A model generated the notes under the pieces. It was not told the DNA's origin, did not search any database, and saw only the letters and a program-made list of their open reading frames with translations. A stretch of 52,963 bases of DNA from Polaromonas sp. UBA4122 (GTDB lineage Bacteria; Pseudomonadota; Gammaproteobacteria; Burkholderiales; Burkholderiaceae_C), in NCBI GenBank assembly GCA_002381615.1, contig DFWY01000140.1, forward strand, positions 1 through 52,963, written 5' to 3'. Below, piece by piece: positions 27,308-38,600 of this stretch. Numbering within the stretch: the stretch's first letter is position 1; each line of letters starts with the position of its first letter. The position numbers and the translations under genes are program-made.

Positions 27308-29551
27308 ATGACAGGCAACTCAGCGCTCATCCTTGCGCTTGTCTGCGGACTTATTGCCGTAGGTTACGGCATTTGGGCACGCAGCTGGATTCTTTCCCAG
27401 GACGCAGGCAACGCGCGCATGCAAGAAATTGCAGCCGCAATCCAGACCGGCGCCGCCGCCTATCTGGCACGGCAGTACAAAACCATCGCCACCGTGGGCG
27501 TCATCCTGGCCGTGCTGATCGGCTTCTTCCTTGACGGCAAAACAGCCATCGGCTTTGTGGTCGGTGCGGTGCTGTCAGGCGCCTGCGGCTTTATCGGCAT
27601 GAATGTCTCGGTGCGTGCCAATGTGCGAACCGCACAGGCCGCCACGCGCGGCATCGGCCCCGCGCTGGACGTCGCATTTCGCGGCGGCGCCATCACCGGC
27701 ATGCTGGTAGTGGGCTTGGGGCTTTTGGGCGTGACCGGCTTTTACTGGTTTCTGGTGGGCAACGGCAACTACACGCCGGACCGCAAGCTCGCCGAACTGC
27801 TCAACCCGCTAATCGGTTTTGCGTTTGGTTCCTCCCTGATCTCCATCTTCGCCCGTCTGGGCGGCGGCATTTTCACCAAGGGCGCTGATGTGGGCGCCGA
27901 CCTGGTGGGCAAGGTCGAAGCCGGCATCCCCGAAGATGACCCGCGCAACCCGGCCGTGATTGCCGACAACGTGGGTGACAATGTCGGTGACTGCGCTGGC
28001 ATGGCCGCCGACCTGTTTGAAACCTATGCGGTGACGCTGATTGCCACCATGGTACTGGGTGCGCTGCTGGTCGCCTCTGCCCCAGTCAACGCGGTGATGT
28101 ACCCGCTGGCCTTGGGGTCCGTGTCCATAGTCGCCTCCATCATTGGCTGCTTCTTCGTGAAGGCCACACCGGGCATGAGAAACGTGATGCCGGCCTTGTA
28201 CAAAGGCTTGGCGATTGCCGGCGTGCTGTCGCTGATTGCTTTCTATTTCGTCACGATGTGGCTGATTCCTGACAACGCGATCACGGCCAGCGGTAGCCAA
28301 ATGAAGCTGTTCGGCGCCTGCGCCGTGGGCCTAGTGCTGACCGCAGCGCTGGTCTGGGTGACCGAGTACTACACCGGCACGCAATACGCGCCGGTCAAAC
28401 ACATTGCGCAAGCCTCTACCACCGGCCACGGCACCAACATCATTGCCGGCCTGGGTGTGTCCATGCGTTCGACCGCCTGGCCTGTGGTGTTTGTGTGTAT
28501 CGCCATTCTGGTGTCGTACACGCTGGCTGGCCTCTATGGCATTGCGATTGCTGCAACGTCCATGCTCAGCATGGCCGGCATTGTGGTGGCGCTGGACGCG
28601 TATGGCCCGATCACCGACAACGCTGGCGGCATTGCCGAAATGGCCGATATGCCCAGCAGCGTGCGCGACATCACCGACCCGCTGGATGCCGTGGGCAACA
28701 CCACCAAGGCCGTGACCAAAGGCTACGCCATTGGCTCGGCCGGCCTGGCATCCCTGGTGCTGTTCGCCGACTATACCCACAAGCTGGCAGGATACGGCCA
28801 TTCCATCAGCTTTGACTTGAGCGACCCAATGGTGATTGTGGGCCTGTTTATCGGCGGCCTGATCCCCTACCTGTTTGGTGCCATGGCCATGGAAGCCGTG
28901 GGCCGCGCTGCCGGCGCTGTGGTGGTTGAAGTGCGCCGCCAGTTCAAAGAGATCAAGGGCATCATGGAAGGCACGGCCAAGCCCGAGTATGGCCGCGCCG
29001 TTGACATGCTGACCACCGCAGCCATCAAGGAAATGATCATTCCTTCGCTGCTGCCCGTGGTCGTGCCGATTCTGGTCGGCCTGCTGCTGGGCCCCAAAGC
29101 GCTGGGCGGTCTGCTGATGGGTACCATCGTGACCGGCATCTTCCTGGCCATCTCAATGTGTACCGGCGGCGGTGCCTGGGACAACGCCAAGAAGTACATT
29201 GAAGACGGCAACCATGGTGGCAAAGGCTCGGATGCGCACAAGGCCGCCGTGACCGGCGACACCGTGGGCGACCCCTACAAAGACACCGCAGGCCCCGCTA
29301 TCAACCCGCTGATCAAGATCATCAACATCGTGGCGCTGCTGATTGTGCCTTTGATGATGAAGTTCCACGGGGGCACAGCGCAGGCGGCACCGGTAGCCCC
29401 GATGGCAACGCCCGCTACGATAAGCGCGCCGGCCGCCACCCCGACGGCACCCGCCATGCCCGCGCCGGCGCCTACCCAGGCACCCGACGCAGCAGGGATA
29501 TCGACGCCGGTGCCGGCGGTGACCGCACCGGAGCCAGCCGCTTCCAAATAG
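27308..29551 (+). CDS. hppA: Membrane-bound proton-translocating pyrophosphatase HppA
   Basis: A polytopic inner-membrane pump (747 residues, ~16 hydrophobic segments) that couples pyrophosphate hydrolysis to H+ export. The substrate site [54 protein letters not shown] is intact. [16 protein letters not shown] has Lys where K+-dependent enzymes have Ala, so it should be of the K+-independent class. The start at 27308 is preceded by GTAGGAG. The last ~60 residues are an unusual Ala/Pro/Thr-rich tail ([20 protein letters not shown]... ending PEPAASK) absent from most relatives. A terminator follows. Confidence 0.95.
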   Translation: MTGNSALILALVCGLIAVGYGIWARSWILSQDAGNARMQEIAAAIQTGAAAYLARQYKTIATVGVILAVLIGFFLDGKTAIGFVVGAVLSGACGFIGMNVSVRANVRTAQAATRGIGPALDVAFRGGAITGMLVVGLGLLGVTGFYWFLVGNGNYTPDRKLAELLNPLIGFAFGSSLISIFARLGGGIFTKGADVGADLVGKVEAGIPEDDPRNPAVIADNVGDNVGDCAGMAADLFETYAVTLIATMVLGALLVASAPVNAVMYPLALGSVSIVASIIGCFFVKATPGMRNVMPALYKGLAIAGVLSLIAFYFVTMWLIPDNAITASGSQMKLFGACAVGLVLTAALVWVTEYYTGTQYAPVKHIAQASTTGHGTNIIAGLGVSMRSTAWPVVFVCIAILVSYTLAGLYGIAIAATSMLSMAGIVVALDAYGPITDNAGGIAEMADMPSSVRDITDPLDAVGNTTKAVTKGYAIGSAGLASLVLFADYTHKLAGYGHSISFDLSDPMVIVGLFIGGLIPYLFGAMAMEAVGRAAGAVVVEVRRQFKEIKGIMEGTAKPEYGRAVDMLTTAAIKEMIIPSLLPVVVPILVGLLLGPKALGGLLMGTIVTGIFLAISMCTGGGAWDNAKKYIEDGNHGGKGSDAHKAAVTGDTVGDPYKDTAGPAINPLIKIINIVALLIVPLMMKFHGGTAQAAPVAPMATPATISAPAATPTAPAMPAPAPTQAPDAAGISTPVPAVTAPEPAASK

Positions 29552-29570
29552 GGCATCTGCTCTTCAACAA

Positions 29571-29597
29571 AAAAGCCCGCTTTGGCGGGTTTTTTTA
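29571..29597 (+). terminator. Intrinsic terminator of hppA
   Basis: The stem AGCCCGC/GCGGGTT (one G-U pair) with loop TTTG is followed by seven T residues, 20 bases after the hppA stop. Confidence 0.88.
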
Positions 29598-30097
29598 CGG
29601 ATACCCGGCGTTATCTAGCTGTTGCCCATCGACAGCCAGGAAGTGATTATTTTCAACAAGCGCTTTGCCGACACTCCAAACTTTACAGTTGTCTATGGAA
29701 GCGCAGCACTGCTTTCGGGCATAAAGACTGTTGCCGCCGACCGCATATTGACCATCCAAAGCTGATTGTTCCGACTCAATATGACCAGTTGTATCACTTC
29801 GATAACACTGGTCATAATTAAATCGGCACGGCTGGCTCAGACTGGTCTCAGCGGAACAATCACATGCTCGAGTGACTGCTATGCGGAAAATACTTGACCG
29901 TCTGCAATCTGATAGTGGCCCCAAAGTCAGGTTGTGGCCGGCTGCATTAGTTCGAGAAATTCCGGCGGTGACCATCTCCAGCCGCAGACAGGAGCCTTCT
30001 GCGCTCACCACAAACCCTGGAAGTCGTCTTGTGTAACAGCTAAATAATGCCGACAGATACCCACTAGACTTCCGCAGAGGCAACACTTTCACGCAAA
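29598..30097. other. 500-bp region without a recognised gene
   Basis: This gap has lower GC than its surroundings. One minus-strand open frame spans it (ATG at 30092, stop at 29595, 165 codons). It is Cys-rich in the second half (CDCSAETS..., FNYDQCYRSD, ARKQCCASIDNCKVW), and its codons end in A or T more often than in neighbouring genes. I do not recognise it and see no ribosome site, so I do not call it a gene. A 9-bp inverted repeat (ATGACCAGT..ACTGGTCAT, 29781-29815) could be an operator or chance. Confidence 0.4.
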
Positions 30098-30106
30098 ATG
30101 ATAGGT

Positions 30107-31540
30107 ATGCAACTCAATTACATCGCCAACGCGTCTGTCCCTTCATCTTCCGGCAAAACCATCCCCGTCATTGATCCTTCAGACGGCCAGGTCTTTGACG
30201 AAATACAGCGCAGCAACGCACACGACATCGACGTGGCCGTGGGCAGCGCCCGCGACTGCCTGGAACTGGTCTGGAGAAGACTCAGTGCGGCGGAGCGCGG
30301 CCGCCTGCTGATGCGGCTGTCTGCCAAGGTGGCCGAGCATGCCGAAGAGCTGGCCCTGATTGAGCAGCGCGACTGCGGCAAACCCGTCAGACAGGCCAAG
30401 GCCGATGCGGCGGCGCTGGCGCGTTACTTTGAGTTTTACGCCGGTGCCTGCGACAAGCTGCACGGCGACACCATTCCCTACCTCGACGGCTACAGCGTGA
30501 TGACCTGGCGCGAGCCGCACGGTGTCACGGGCCACGTCATTCCGTGGAACTACCCCATGCAAATTTTTGGCCGCAGCGTGGGCGGCGCGCTGGCTGCCGG
30601 CAATGTGTGCGTGGTCAAGCCGGCTGAAGACGCCTGCCTGTCGTTGATCCGCGTGGCCCAGCTGGCCGCCGAAGTCGGCTTTCCAGCAGGAGCGATCAAC
30701 ATCGTGACCGGATACGGCCACGAAGTAGGCGACGCACTGGCCCGTCACCCGGGTATTGACCACATCAGCTTTACCGGCAGCCCCAGTGTTGGCACGCTGA
30801 TCCAGCAGGTGGCAGCGGAGCGCCATTGCCCGGTCACGCTGGAACTGGGCGGCAAGAGCCCGCAGATTGTGTTTGCCGATGCCAACCTGGACGCCGCCAT
30901 TCCCGCCATAGTCAACGCCATCGTGCAAAACGCCGGGCAGACCTGCTCGGCTGGTTCCCGCCTGCTGGTGGAACAGTCGATTTATGAGCCGCTGCTGGAG
31001 CAGTTGGGCCAGGCCTTCGAGAAGCTGCGCGTCGGTCCGGCCGCGATGGACCTTGACGTCGGTCCGCTGATTCGGCAAAGCCAGCAGCAGCGCGTGTGGG
31101 ATTTTTTGAGCGACGCGCAGGTCGCCAACATCCCCATGGTGGCGCAAGGCCAGATCGTTGATGAAGCGCCCGAAACCGGCTTTTACCAGGCGCCCACCCT
31201 GCTGCGCGACGTGCCGGTGATGCACCGCTTGGCGCAGGAAGAGGTGTTTGGCCCGGTGCTGTGCGCCATGAGCTTCAACGACGAAGACCATGCGGTTGAA
31301 CTCGCCAACGCCACGCAGTTCGGGCTCGTTGCCGGCGTCTGGACACGTGACGGGGCCCGCCAATTCCGCATGGCCAAACGAGTGAGAAGCGGCCAGGTGT
31401 TCATCAACAACTATGGTGCCGGGGGGGGCGTGGAACTACCCTTTGGCGGCGTGAAATCCTCAGGTTATGGCCGCGAGAAGGGCTTTGAGGGGCTGTATGG
31501 CTTCACGACGCTGAAGACGGTGGCCTTCCGGCACGACTGA
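30107..31540 (+). CDS. Aldehyde dehydrogenase family protein
   Basis: A 477-residue NAD(P)+-dependent aldehyde dehydrogenase. Motifs in order: NYPMQIFGRSVGGALAAGN with cofactor-contact residues (~150-165), FTGSPSVGTLIQ, the general base in LELGGKSPQIVFADANLD (~247), the catalytic Cys in NAGQTCSAGSRLL (~284) and EEVFGPVLCAMSF (~380). It resembles betaine- or gamma-aminobutyraldehyde dehydrogenases, but the substrate is not determined. ATG codons at 30098 and 30107 are both possible. It lies 59 bases before an SDR gene on the same strand, and the pair may act on one alcohol-aldehyde-acid route (inference). Confidence 0.87.
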   Translation: MQLNYIANASVPSSSGKTIPVIDPSDGQVFDEIQRSNAHDIDVAVGSARDCLELVWRRLSAAERGRLLMRLSAKVAEHAEELALIEQRDCGKPVRQAKADAAALARYFEFYAGACDKLHGDTIPYLDGYSVMTWREPHGVTGHVIPWNYPMQIFGRSVGGALAAGNVCVVKPAEDACLSLIRVAQLAAEVGFPAGAINIVTGYGHEVGDALARHPGIDHISFTGSPSVGTLIQQVAAERHCPVTLELGGKSPQIVFADANLDAAIPAIVNAIVQNAGQTCSAGSRLLVEQSIYEPLLEQLGQAFEKLRVGPAAMDLDVGPLIRQSQQQRVWDFLSDAQVANIPMVAQGQIVDEAPETGFYQAPTLLRDVPVMHRLAQEEVFGPVLCAMSFNDEDHAVELANATQFGLVAGVWTRDGARQFRMAKRVRSGQVFINNYGAGGGVELPFGGVKSSGYGREKGFEGLYGFTTLKTVAFRHD

Positions 31541-31599
31541 TATTCCGCCCCGAACCCGGGGATGCAATAAGCTCACGTAACAAATCAGGAGAAAAACCC

Positions 31600-32361
31600 A
31601 TGCGGGTCAAAGACAAATCCATCATCGTCACCGGCTCCGGCGCAGGCATTGGCGAAGGCATCGCCAAACGGCTGGCCGCTGAAGGCGCCAAGGTCATTGT
31701 GAATGACATCAACGTGGCGCTGGGCGAAAAAGTGGTGGCCGCCATCGTCAAGGCGGGCGGCACGGCCTCGTTTTTTGCAGCCGATGTCACGAAGTCGAAT
31801 GAGGTCAAGGCGCTGGTGGATGCCGCCGTGCAGCGCTACGGCAAGCTGGACGTGATGGTCAATAACGCGGGCTGGACGCACCGCAACCAGCCTGCGCTCG
31901 ATGTAAGCGAAGACGAATTTGACAAATGCTACGCCATCAACGTCAAAAGCATTTACCTTGCCACCATTCATGCGACGCCGGTGTTTCGTGCCCAGGGCGG
32001 TGGCAGTTTCATCAACATTGCCTCGACGGCCGGTGTGCGCCCCCGCCCGGGCCTGACCTGGTACAACGGCTCCAAAGGTGCAGTCATCACCACGTCGAAA
32101 TCGCTGGCGGCTGAGTTGGGGCCTGACAATATCCGCGTGAACTGCATCAACCCGGTGTTCAACCCTGACACGGGCTTGTCGGCTGAGTTTGCCGGCGGCC
32201 CGCTGGATGAAGAACGCAAGGCCCGGTTCCGGGCCAGCATTCCGCTGGGGCGTTTTTCCACCGCCCTGGACGTGGCCAACGCCGCCCTTTACCTGGCCAG
32301 CGACGAAGCCGATTTCATCAGCGGCGTGTGCATTGAGGTGGATGGCGCCCGCTGCGTTTAG
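31600..32361 (+). CDS. SDR family oxidoreductase
   Basis: A 253-residue classical short-chain dehydrogenase. The cofactor motif TGSGAGIGEGIAKRL is at ~11-25, NNAGW at ~88, the active-site Ser in INIASTAGVRPR (~140) and the YNGSK form of YxxxK at ~152. FISGVCIEVDGARCV ends the protein as in glucose-1-dehydrogenase and 3-oxoacyl reductase types. A good ribosome site (AGGAG) precedes the ATG by 8 bases. The substrate is unknown. FabG is unlikely because the gene is not near fatty-acid genes. Confidence 0.87.
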   Translation: MRVKDKSIIVTGSGAGIGEGIAKRLAAEGAKVIVNDINVALGEKVVAAIVKAGGTASFFAADVTKSNEVKALVDAAVQRYGKLDVMVNNAGWTHRNQPALDVSEDEFDKCYAINVKSIYLATIHATPVFRAQGGGSFINIASTAGVRPRPGLTWYNGSKGAVITTSKSLAAELGPDNIRVNCINPVFNPDTGLSAEFAGGPLDEERKARFRASIPLGRFSTALDVANAALYLASDEADFISGVCIEVDGARCV

Positions 32362-32429
32362 CCCGCTGCCGGTAAGCGCCATTGCAGCCCGAGTGGTCCG
32401 GCTATAACGTGTTCCTGTTGGGGATAAGA

Positions 32430-32449
32430 GCCTGCCCTCAGCGGCAGGC
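32430..32449 (+). other. Short hairpin between SDR gene and moaA
   Basis: A perfect 7-bp stem GCCTGCC/GGCAGGC with a 6-base loop lies 68 bases after the SDR stop and 40 before moaA. It lacks a T run, so it is a poor intrinsic terminator. It is too simple for the molybdenum-cofactor riboswitch known upstream of some moaA genes. Confidence 0.4.
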
Positions 32450-32488
32450 ACAGCCAATAGGGTAAATTCTCCGCCAGGGCCTTCCACC

Positions 32489-33622
32489 ATGACAGACAAA
32501 TCATACAAAGTTATTCCTCTGGCAGATATTCGCTACGCCAGCCGCGTGCCGCCTATCCCTGCCCAACTGTTGGCCCCCACCGGCTTGCTGAGCGATACCC
32601 TGGGTCGGCCGCTGCGCGATTTGCGCATCAGCGTGACGGACCGCTGCAACTTCCGCTGCAGCTACTGCATGCCCAAGGAATTTTTTGACAAGGACTACGC
32701 TTACCTGCCCCACAACTCGTTGTTGAGCTTTGAGGAAATCACCCGGTTGGCGCACATTTTTGTGGCGCACGGCGTTGAAAAAATCAGGCTGACGGGTGGC
32801 GAGCCTTTGCTACGCAAAAACATTGAGGCCTTGATTGAAATGCTGGCCAAGCTGCAAACGCCCGAAGGCAAGCCGCTGGACATCACGCTGACCACCAACG
32901 GCTCGCTGCTCGCCAAAAAGGCACAGTCGCTCAAAGATGCCGGACTGCAGCGCGTCACCGTTAGTCTGGATGGACTGGACGACGCCGTTTTTCGCAGCAT
33001 GAATGATGTGGACTTTCCGGTGGCCGATGTACTCAAGGGCATTGACGTGGCGAGACAAGTCGGCCTGGCACCCATCAAGATCAACATGGTGGTCAAGCGC
33101 GGCACCAACGACGCCGAGATTGTGCCCATGGCGCGCCATTTCCGCCATTCCGGCGCGGTACTGCGCTTCATTGAATACATGGATGTGGGCGCCAGCAACG
33201 GCTGGCGCATGGACGAGGTGATGCCCTCAAAGCAAGTGCTTGAACGCCTCAACGCCGAGTTTCCCCTCACAGCCATCGACCCGAACTACAGCGGCGAAAC
33301 AGCCGAGCGCTGGCGCTATGCCGACGGCGCCGGTGAAATCGGCGTGATCAGCAGCGTCACGCAGGCTTTCTGCAGCGACTGCAACCGGGCCCGGCTGTCC
33401 ACCGAAGGCAAACTGTTTTTGTGCCTGTTTGCCAGCCAGGGCCATGATTTTCGCGCCCTGCTGCGGGGCGACTACTCCGACGAGCAGATCGCGGCGGCGG
33501 TTGGCTCCGTTTGGCAGGCCCGCACCGACCGTTATTCGGAACTGCGCGCAGCACTGCCCGCAGATACCAGCCCCGCTGACACGACGCTCAAGCGGGTTGA
33601 AATGAGTTACATCGGAGGATGA
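32489..33622 (+). CDS. moaA: GTP 3',8-cyclase MoaA
   Basis: A radical-SAM enzyme (377 residues) that starts molybdopterin synthesis by cyclising GTP. The N-terminal cluster motif CNFRCSYC is at ~52-59 and the C-terminal cluster uses Cys residues in [33 protein letters not shown] and [11 protein letters not shown] are typical. The C-terminal GG (SYIGG) needed for activity is present. The stop overlaps the mobA start (ATGA), so moaA-mobA-moeA are translationally coupled. Confidence 0.97.
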   Translation: MTDKSYKVIPLADIRYASRVPPIPAQLLAPTGLLSDTLGRPLRDLRISVTDRCNFRCSYCMPKEFFDKDYAYLPHNSLLSFEEITRLAHIFVAHGVEKIRLTGGEPLLRKNIEALIEMLAKLQTPEGKPLDITLTTNGSLLAKKAQSLKDAGLQRVTVSLDGLDDAVFRSMNDVDFPVADVLKGIDVARQVGLAPIKINMVVKRGTNDAEIVPMARHFRHSGAVLRFIEYMDVGASNGWRMDEVMPSKQVLERLNAEFPLTAIDPNYSGETAERWRYADGAGEIGVISSVTQAFCSDCNRARLSTEGKLFLCLFASQGHDFRALLRGDYSDEQIAAAVGSVWQARTDRYSELRAALPADTSPADTTLKRVEMSYIGG

Positions 33623-34272
33623 TTTTGAGCACTACAGTTACCCGCGATCCGTTACATGTTGAAGCTATTACCGGCGTGATCCTGGCCGGCGGGCGCGGCT
33701 CGCGCATGGGGGGTGTGGACAAGGGCCTGCAAAACTTCAATGGCGTGCCACTGGCTTTGCACACGCTGATGCGGCTGTCGCCCCAGGTGGGCGGCATCAT
33801 GATCAATGCCAACCGCAATCTGGCCGCTTACGAGTCGTTTGGCGTTCCGGTTTGGCCCGATAGTACTGGCCTGGGCGAGTACGCCGGGCCGCTGGCCGGT
33901 TTCCTCACAGGCCTGGAGCGCGTTGAGACGCCTTATATGCTCATGGTGCCCTGCGACACTCCCCTGTTCCCGCAAGACCTGGTGGCGCGCATGGCTGAGG
34001 CTTTTGCGCGCGAAGATGCCGACTTTGCCTTGGCGGCTGCGCCAGAGGAAGACGGACAATTAAGGCCACAGCCGGTGTTTTGCCTGATGCGCATCGGCAT
34101 GCTCGAAAGCCTGGTGCGTTTTACGCAAAGTGGAGGCCGGAAAATTGACGCGTGGACCGCGCAGCACAAAACCGTCATCGTGCCGTTTAACCAGCCCGGC
34201 GACGACCCGCGCGGCTTTTTCAATGCCAACACACTGGCTGAGCTGCACCAGCTGGAGTCGCGCCTGCCATGA
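33619..34272 (+). CDS. mobA: Molybdenum cofactor guanylyltransferase MobA
   Basis: A 217-residue GTP:Moco transferase that makes the guanine dinucleotide form of the cofactor for DMSO-reductase-family enzymes. The nucleotide-binding motif [19 protein letters not shown] is at ~19-37, and [12 protein letters not shown] is the metal site. The ATG at 33619 overlaps moaA by 4 bases, and the stop overlaps moeA by 4 bases in the same way. The ribosome site GGAGG for mobA lies inside the last codons of moaA. Confidence 0.95.
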   Translation: MILSTTVTRDPLHVEAITGVILAGGRGSRMGGVDKGLQNFNGVPLALHTLMRLSPQVGGIMINANRNLAAYESFGVPVWPDSTGLGEYAGPLAGFLTGLERVETPYMLMVPCDTPLFPQDLVARMAEAFAREDADFALAAAPEEDGQLRPQPVFCLMRIGMLESLVRFTQSGGRKIDAWTAQHKTVIVPFNQPGDDPRGFFNANTLAELHQLESRLP

Positions 34273-35615
34273 AAACACTGGACCAGATTGCCGACGAGCT
34301 GCAGGGCTACGATCCACAGGCCATGTCCGCCGACGATGTACTGGCCTTTTTGTCGAAGCTGGTCACGCCGGTTCAGGATGTCCTCGAACTGCCCCTGTTT
34401 GAAGCGCTGGGCCGCGTACTGGCGGAAGACGTGATATCGCCCTTTGATGTGCCGCCGCATGACAACTCGGCCATGGATGGCTACGCGTTTGACGGCCAGC
34501 AGCTATCGGCTGATGCTCCGCTGGAGTTGCAGGTGATGGGCACGGCGCTGGCCGGTAAAGCCTGGCAAGGCAGCGTCAACGCTGGCCAGTGCGTCAAGAT
34601 CATGACGGGCGCCATCATGCCGCAGGGCCTGGACACGGTGGTGCCGCAGGAGTTCGTCAAGCTGAGTCAGGTCGGTGAGACCAGCCGCATCACCATTCCG
34701 CCCGGCTTGCTGCGCACTGGGGACAACCGCCGCCGGCGCGGCGAGGACCTGATGCAAGGCAAACCGGCGCTACAAAAAAGTGAGCCTCTTACGCCCGCTC
34801 GTCTTGGTCTGGCAGCCTCTTTGGGCCTTAAAACACTCAAAACATGGCGTCCGCTGCGGGTGGCCTACTTTTCAACCGGCGACGAGATCCTGTCGCTGGG
34901 CGAAGCGCCGCGTGAAGGCGCCGTGTACGACAGTAACCGCTACACCGTCTTCGGCATGTTGAGCCGCATGGGCTGCCAGATGATAGACATGGGTGTGGTG
35001 CGTGACGACCCGGCCATGCTGGAAGCGGCGTTTACCCATGCGGCAACGCAGGCCGACGCCATCATCACCTCGGGCGGCGTCAGCGTGGGTGAGGCCGACT
35101 TCACCAAAGCCATGATGAAAAAACTCGGAGATGTGGCGTTCTGGCGCATTGCGATGCGGCCTGGCCGCCCCATGGCTGTGGGCCGCATATTACCAATCAA
35201 ATCAGCCTCTAGCCCAGACGGGAAGGGCGCAAGCAGCTATAAACAACATAGCAACCCTGATGGTGCTGTTCTATTTGGCCTGCCCGGCAACCCGGTGGCA
35301 GTGATGGTGACTTTTCTGGCTTTTGTGCGCCCTGCCCTGCTGCAGATGATGGGCGCCAGCACTGCACCGGCGCCACAGCTCAAAGCGCGAAGCATGGAGG
35401 CGATTCGCAAAAAACCGGGTCGCACCGAATACCAGCGCGGCTGGGTATCAACCGCGCCCGATGGATCTTTGCAGGTAAAAACCACGGGCAGCCAAGGCTC
35501 GGGCGTGCTGCGTTCCATGGCTGAAGCCAATGGCTTGATGGTGTTGCACCACACACAAGGCAACGTCGCCATTGGCGATGAGGTCGATGTGATGATGTTC
35601 GATAGCGTCATTTAA
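34269..35615 (+). CDS. moeA: Molybdopterin molybdenumtransferase MoeA
   Basis: A 448-residue enzyme that inserts molybdate into adenylylated molybdopterin. Visible motifs are [13 protein letters not shown] (~57-70), [15 protein letters not shown] (~114), the catalytic [11 protein letters not shown] (~202), the MoCF-like [12 protein letters not shown] (~272) and the C-terminal domain IV. Residues ~309-328 ([16 protein letters not shown]) are encoded by a reversed palindromic element inserted between AVGRI and [18 protein letters not shown], where homologues have a direct join. That explains the ~35-residue excess over the usual ~410. Confidence 0.95.
   Translation: MKTLDQIADELQGYDPQAMSADDVLAFLSKLVTPVQDVLELPLFEALGRVLAEDVISPFDVPPHDNSAMDGYAFDGQQLSADAPLELQVMGTALAGKAWQGSVNAGQCVKIMTGAIMPQGLDTVVPQEFVKLSQVGETSRITIPPGLLRTGDNRRRRGEDLMQGKPALQKSEPLTPARLGLAASLGLKTLKTWRPLRVAYFSTGDEILSLGEAPREGAVYDSNRYTVFGMLSRMGCQMIDMGVVRDDPAMLEAAFTHAATQADAIITSGGVSVGEADFTKAMMKKLGDVAFWRIAMRPGRPMAVGRILPIKSASSPDGKGASSYKQHSNPDGAVLFGLPGNPVAVMVTFLAFVRPALLQMMGASTAPAPQLKARSMEAIRKKPGRTEYQRGWVSTAPDGSLQVKTTGSQGSGVLRSMAEANGLMVLHHTQGNVAIGDEVDVMMFDSVI
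35193..35251 (-). repeat. Palindromic element R1, copy C (inside moeA)
   Basis: On the minus strand it starts CTATGTTGTTTATAGCTGC, continues TTGCGCCCTTCCCGTCTGGGC and ends TAGAGGCTGATTTGATTGG. It aligns with copy A over its whole length. MoeA is read through it in a frame different from that used in dadA and dnaX. Confidence 0.8.
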
Positions 35616-35684
35616 TCCATCCAACACCCCACAGTTTCAACCAACCTGCGGATAGAAAAATCCACAAGCCCACTTCAGGGCTGC

Positions 35685-38600
35685 TTATTTCGCCACGTAT
35701 TCCGAAGGCTCGTGGTGTTCTTGGGGATGACCCGGCTGGTCTTTGGCGATGGTCTTGTTGGCGCCCGGTATGGCTTGGCGGGCAAACAGCGTGTACATGG
35801 TGGGCACCACAAACACGGTGAGCAAGGTGCCCAGCGACATGCCGCCCACAATGACCCAGCCAATCTGGGTGCGGCTTTCAGCACCCGCACCATGCGCCAA
35901 GGCCAGCGGCAACGCGCCCAGCACCATGGCACCGGTTGTCATCATGATCGGGCGCAGGCGCTGGGAAGACGCTTTCACCAGCGCATCAATCATCTCCAGT
36001 CCCTGCCCGCGCAACTGGTTGGTGAACTCCACAATCAATATGCCGTGCTTGGTAATCAGGCCCACCAGGGTAATCAACCCGATCTGTGAATATACGTTGA
36101 GCGAGCCGCCGCTCCATTTCAGCGCCAGCAACGCCCCGATCATGGACAGTGGCACCGACAGCATGATGACCAGCGGGTCGACAAAGCTTTCGAACTGCGC
36201 GGCCAGCACCAGGAAAATGAACAGCAGCGCCAGCACAAACACAATGGCCAGCGCGCCCTGCGAGTTCCTGAACTCGCGTGACGTGCCATTCAGGTCTGTG
36301 CTGTAGCCGGACTTGAGCACTTTGGCCGCTGTCTGGTCCATGAACGTGAGCGCTTCACCCAGCGAATAGTCGCCTGTCAGGCTGGCCGTGATGGACACCG
36401 AGCGGCGTTGCCCGAAATGGTTCAATTCGCGGGGCGACACGCTTTCACGTACCTTGACCAGTGCCGACAGCGGGATCACGGCGTCGTTGCGGCCCCGCAC
36501 ATAAATGCGGTCGATGTCTTCGGGCGTGGTACGGCCGCTAGCCTCGGTCTGCACGATCACGTCGTACTGCTCGGCGTCACGCTTGTAGCGGGTCACGTTG
36601 CTGCCACCGAGCAGGGTCTCTACTGCCTTGGCCACCACTTCAACGCTGACGCCCAAGTCAGCCGCCTTGTCTCGCTCCACCTCAATGCGTAACTCGGGTT
36701 TGTTCAGCCGCAAGTCCACATCCGGCGACACAATGCCGGGGTTTTTGGCAATCTCTTCCAGCATCTGACGCACCACGGCGTTAAGGTTTTCGTAGCTGTC
36801 CGAGGTCTGGATCACGAAATTGAGCGGCCGCTCGCGAAAGCCCTGGCCCAGCGACGGCGGTGTGATCGGAAAGGCCGTCACGCCTGGCAGTGCGTTGAAC
36901 TTGGGTTGCAGCTCACGCGCCATTTCCATCGTGGAACGCTTGCGCTCATCCCAATCGACGGTGCGGTACACCACACTGGCTTGCGCCACCGTGGGGTTGC
37001 CGACGTTGGCGAAAATGCGGTCGAATTCCTTGTAGGACTCACCCATTTTCTCAAGTGCCTGCGCGTAGCGGTTGGTGTAATCCAGCGTGGCGCCATCGGG
37101 GGCATTGACGTTGGCCAGTATCACGCCGCGGTCTTCGATGGGCGAGAGCTCCTGCTTCATGGTGGGAAAGATCAGCGCAATGGCCAGCGCACTTGCCAGC
37201 ATGACGCCGACGACAATCCAGCGCGCCTGAAGGACAACGCCTTTCACCCGCTGGCCCATACTTGGCTCGCCGGCCAGCGGCTGGTAGCGCGCCGTGACCA
37301 CCCAGCGCAGCGCAGCGCCATAACGGTCAGATATCGACGTTAACACCCGCTCCATGGTGCGGTCGAAGCGGTTGGGTTTGGGGTTGTGCCGGAGCAGTTG
37401 CGTACACATCATGGGCGTCAGGGTCAACGCCACAAAACCCGACACCACCACAGCGCCCGCCAGGGCCAGTGCGAACTCGACAAACAGACGGCCCGTGCGC
37501 CCCGGCGTGAAAGCCAGTGGCGCATACACCGCCACCAGCGTGGCCGTCATGGTGACGATGGCAAAGCCAATCTCACGGGCACCCTTGATGCCGGCCGAAA
37601 AAGGATCCAGGCCCTCTTCAATGTGGCGGAAGATGTTTTCCAGCATCACGATGGCATCGTCCACCACCAGGCCGATCGCCAGCACCAGCGCCAGCAGCGT
37701 GAGCGTGTTGATGCTAAAGCCTGCCAGCGCCATCAGCCCAAAGGTACCGATGAGGCTCACCGGAATGGTGACGATAGGAATGATGGACGCACGCGGCGTG
37801 CGCAAAAACACAAAGATCACCAGCGCAACCAGCCCAATCGCTTCGGCGATGGTTTTGTAGACGTTTTTGACCGAGCGGTCGATGAACACCGAATTGTCAT
37901 TGGCCACATCAATCAGCAGGTCCGGCGGCAGGTCAGCTCTTAGTTTGGGAATGACCTCCCTCACACCTTTGGACAAATCAAGCGGGTTGGCCGTAGCTTG
38001 GCGGATCACGCCAACCGCCACGGCAGGGCGGCCGTTCAGCCTGACTGCGGTGCGATCGTCAGCTGCCCCTTCCTGTATCCGGGCCACATCGCGAAGCTTG
38101 ACAGGAAATCCGTTGGCGCTCTTGATCACAATCTCGCCAAACTGGTCGGGCTTGAGCAGATCGGTCTGCGACGTCACGCTGAATTCACGCTGTTGCGATT
38201 CAATCCGGCCGGCCGGCAGCTCCAGGTTGCTACGGCGAATCGCGTCTTCAACATCCTGCGGGGTCAGTCGGTAGGACGCGAGCCTGTCGGTGTCCAGCCA
38301 GACGCGCATGGCGTACTTGCGTTCTCCAAAAATACGGACATCGGCCACACCCGTCACGGTTTGCAGGCGGGGCTTGACGATGCGATTCACCAGATCGTTG
38401 ATCTGCAGCTGTGTCAACGATTCGCTGGAAAACGCAATCTGAATGACGGGGAAGGCATCCGCCTCAACCTTGGCAATCACCGGCTCTTCAATCGCCTGGG
38501 GCAGTCGGTTGCGCACGCGTGACGTGCGGTCGCGCACCTCGGCGGCGGCGGAGTCGGCGTCTTTTTCCAGCCGGAAGCGCACGCTGATCTGCGCCTGGTC

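Noticed and set aside
30179-31363. Minus-strand open frame of 394 codons
   Set aside because: Exactly antisense to the aldehyde dehydrogenase gene, whose catalytic motifs are intact. It is a reverse-frame shadow.
32362-32488. Molybdenum cofactor riboswitch upstream of moaA
   Set aside because: Only one short hairpin is present, and the conserved multi-stem Moco motif is not visible.
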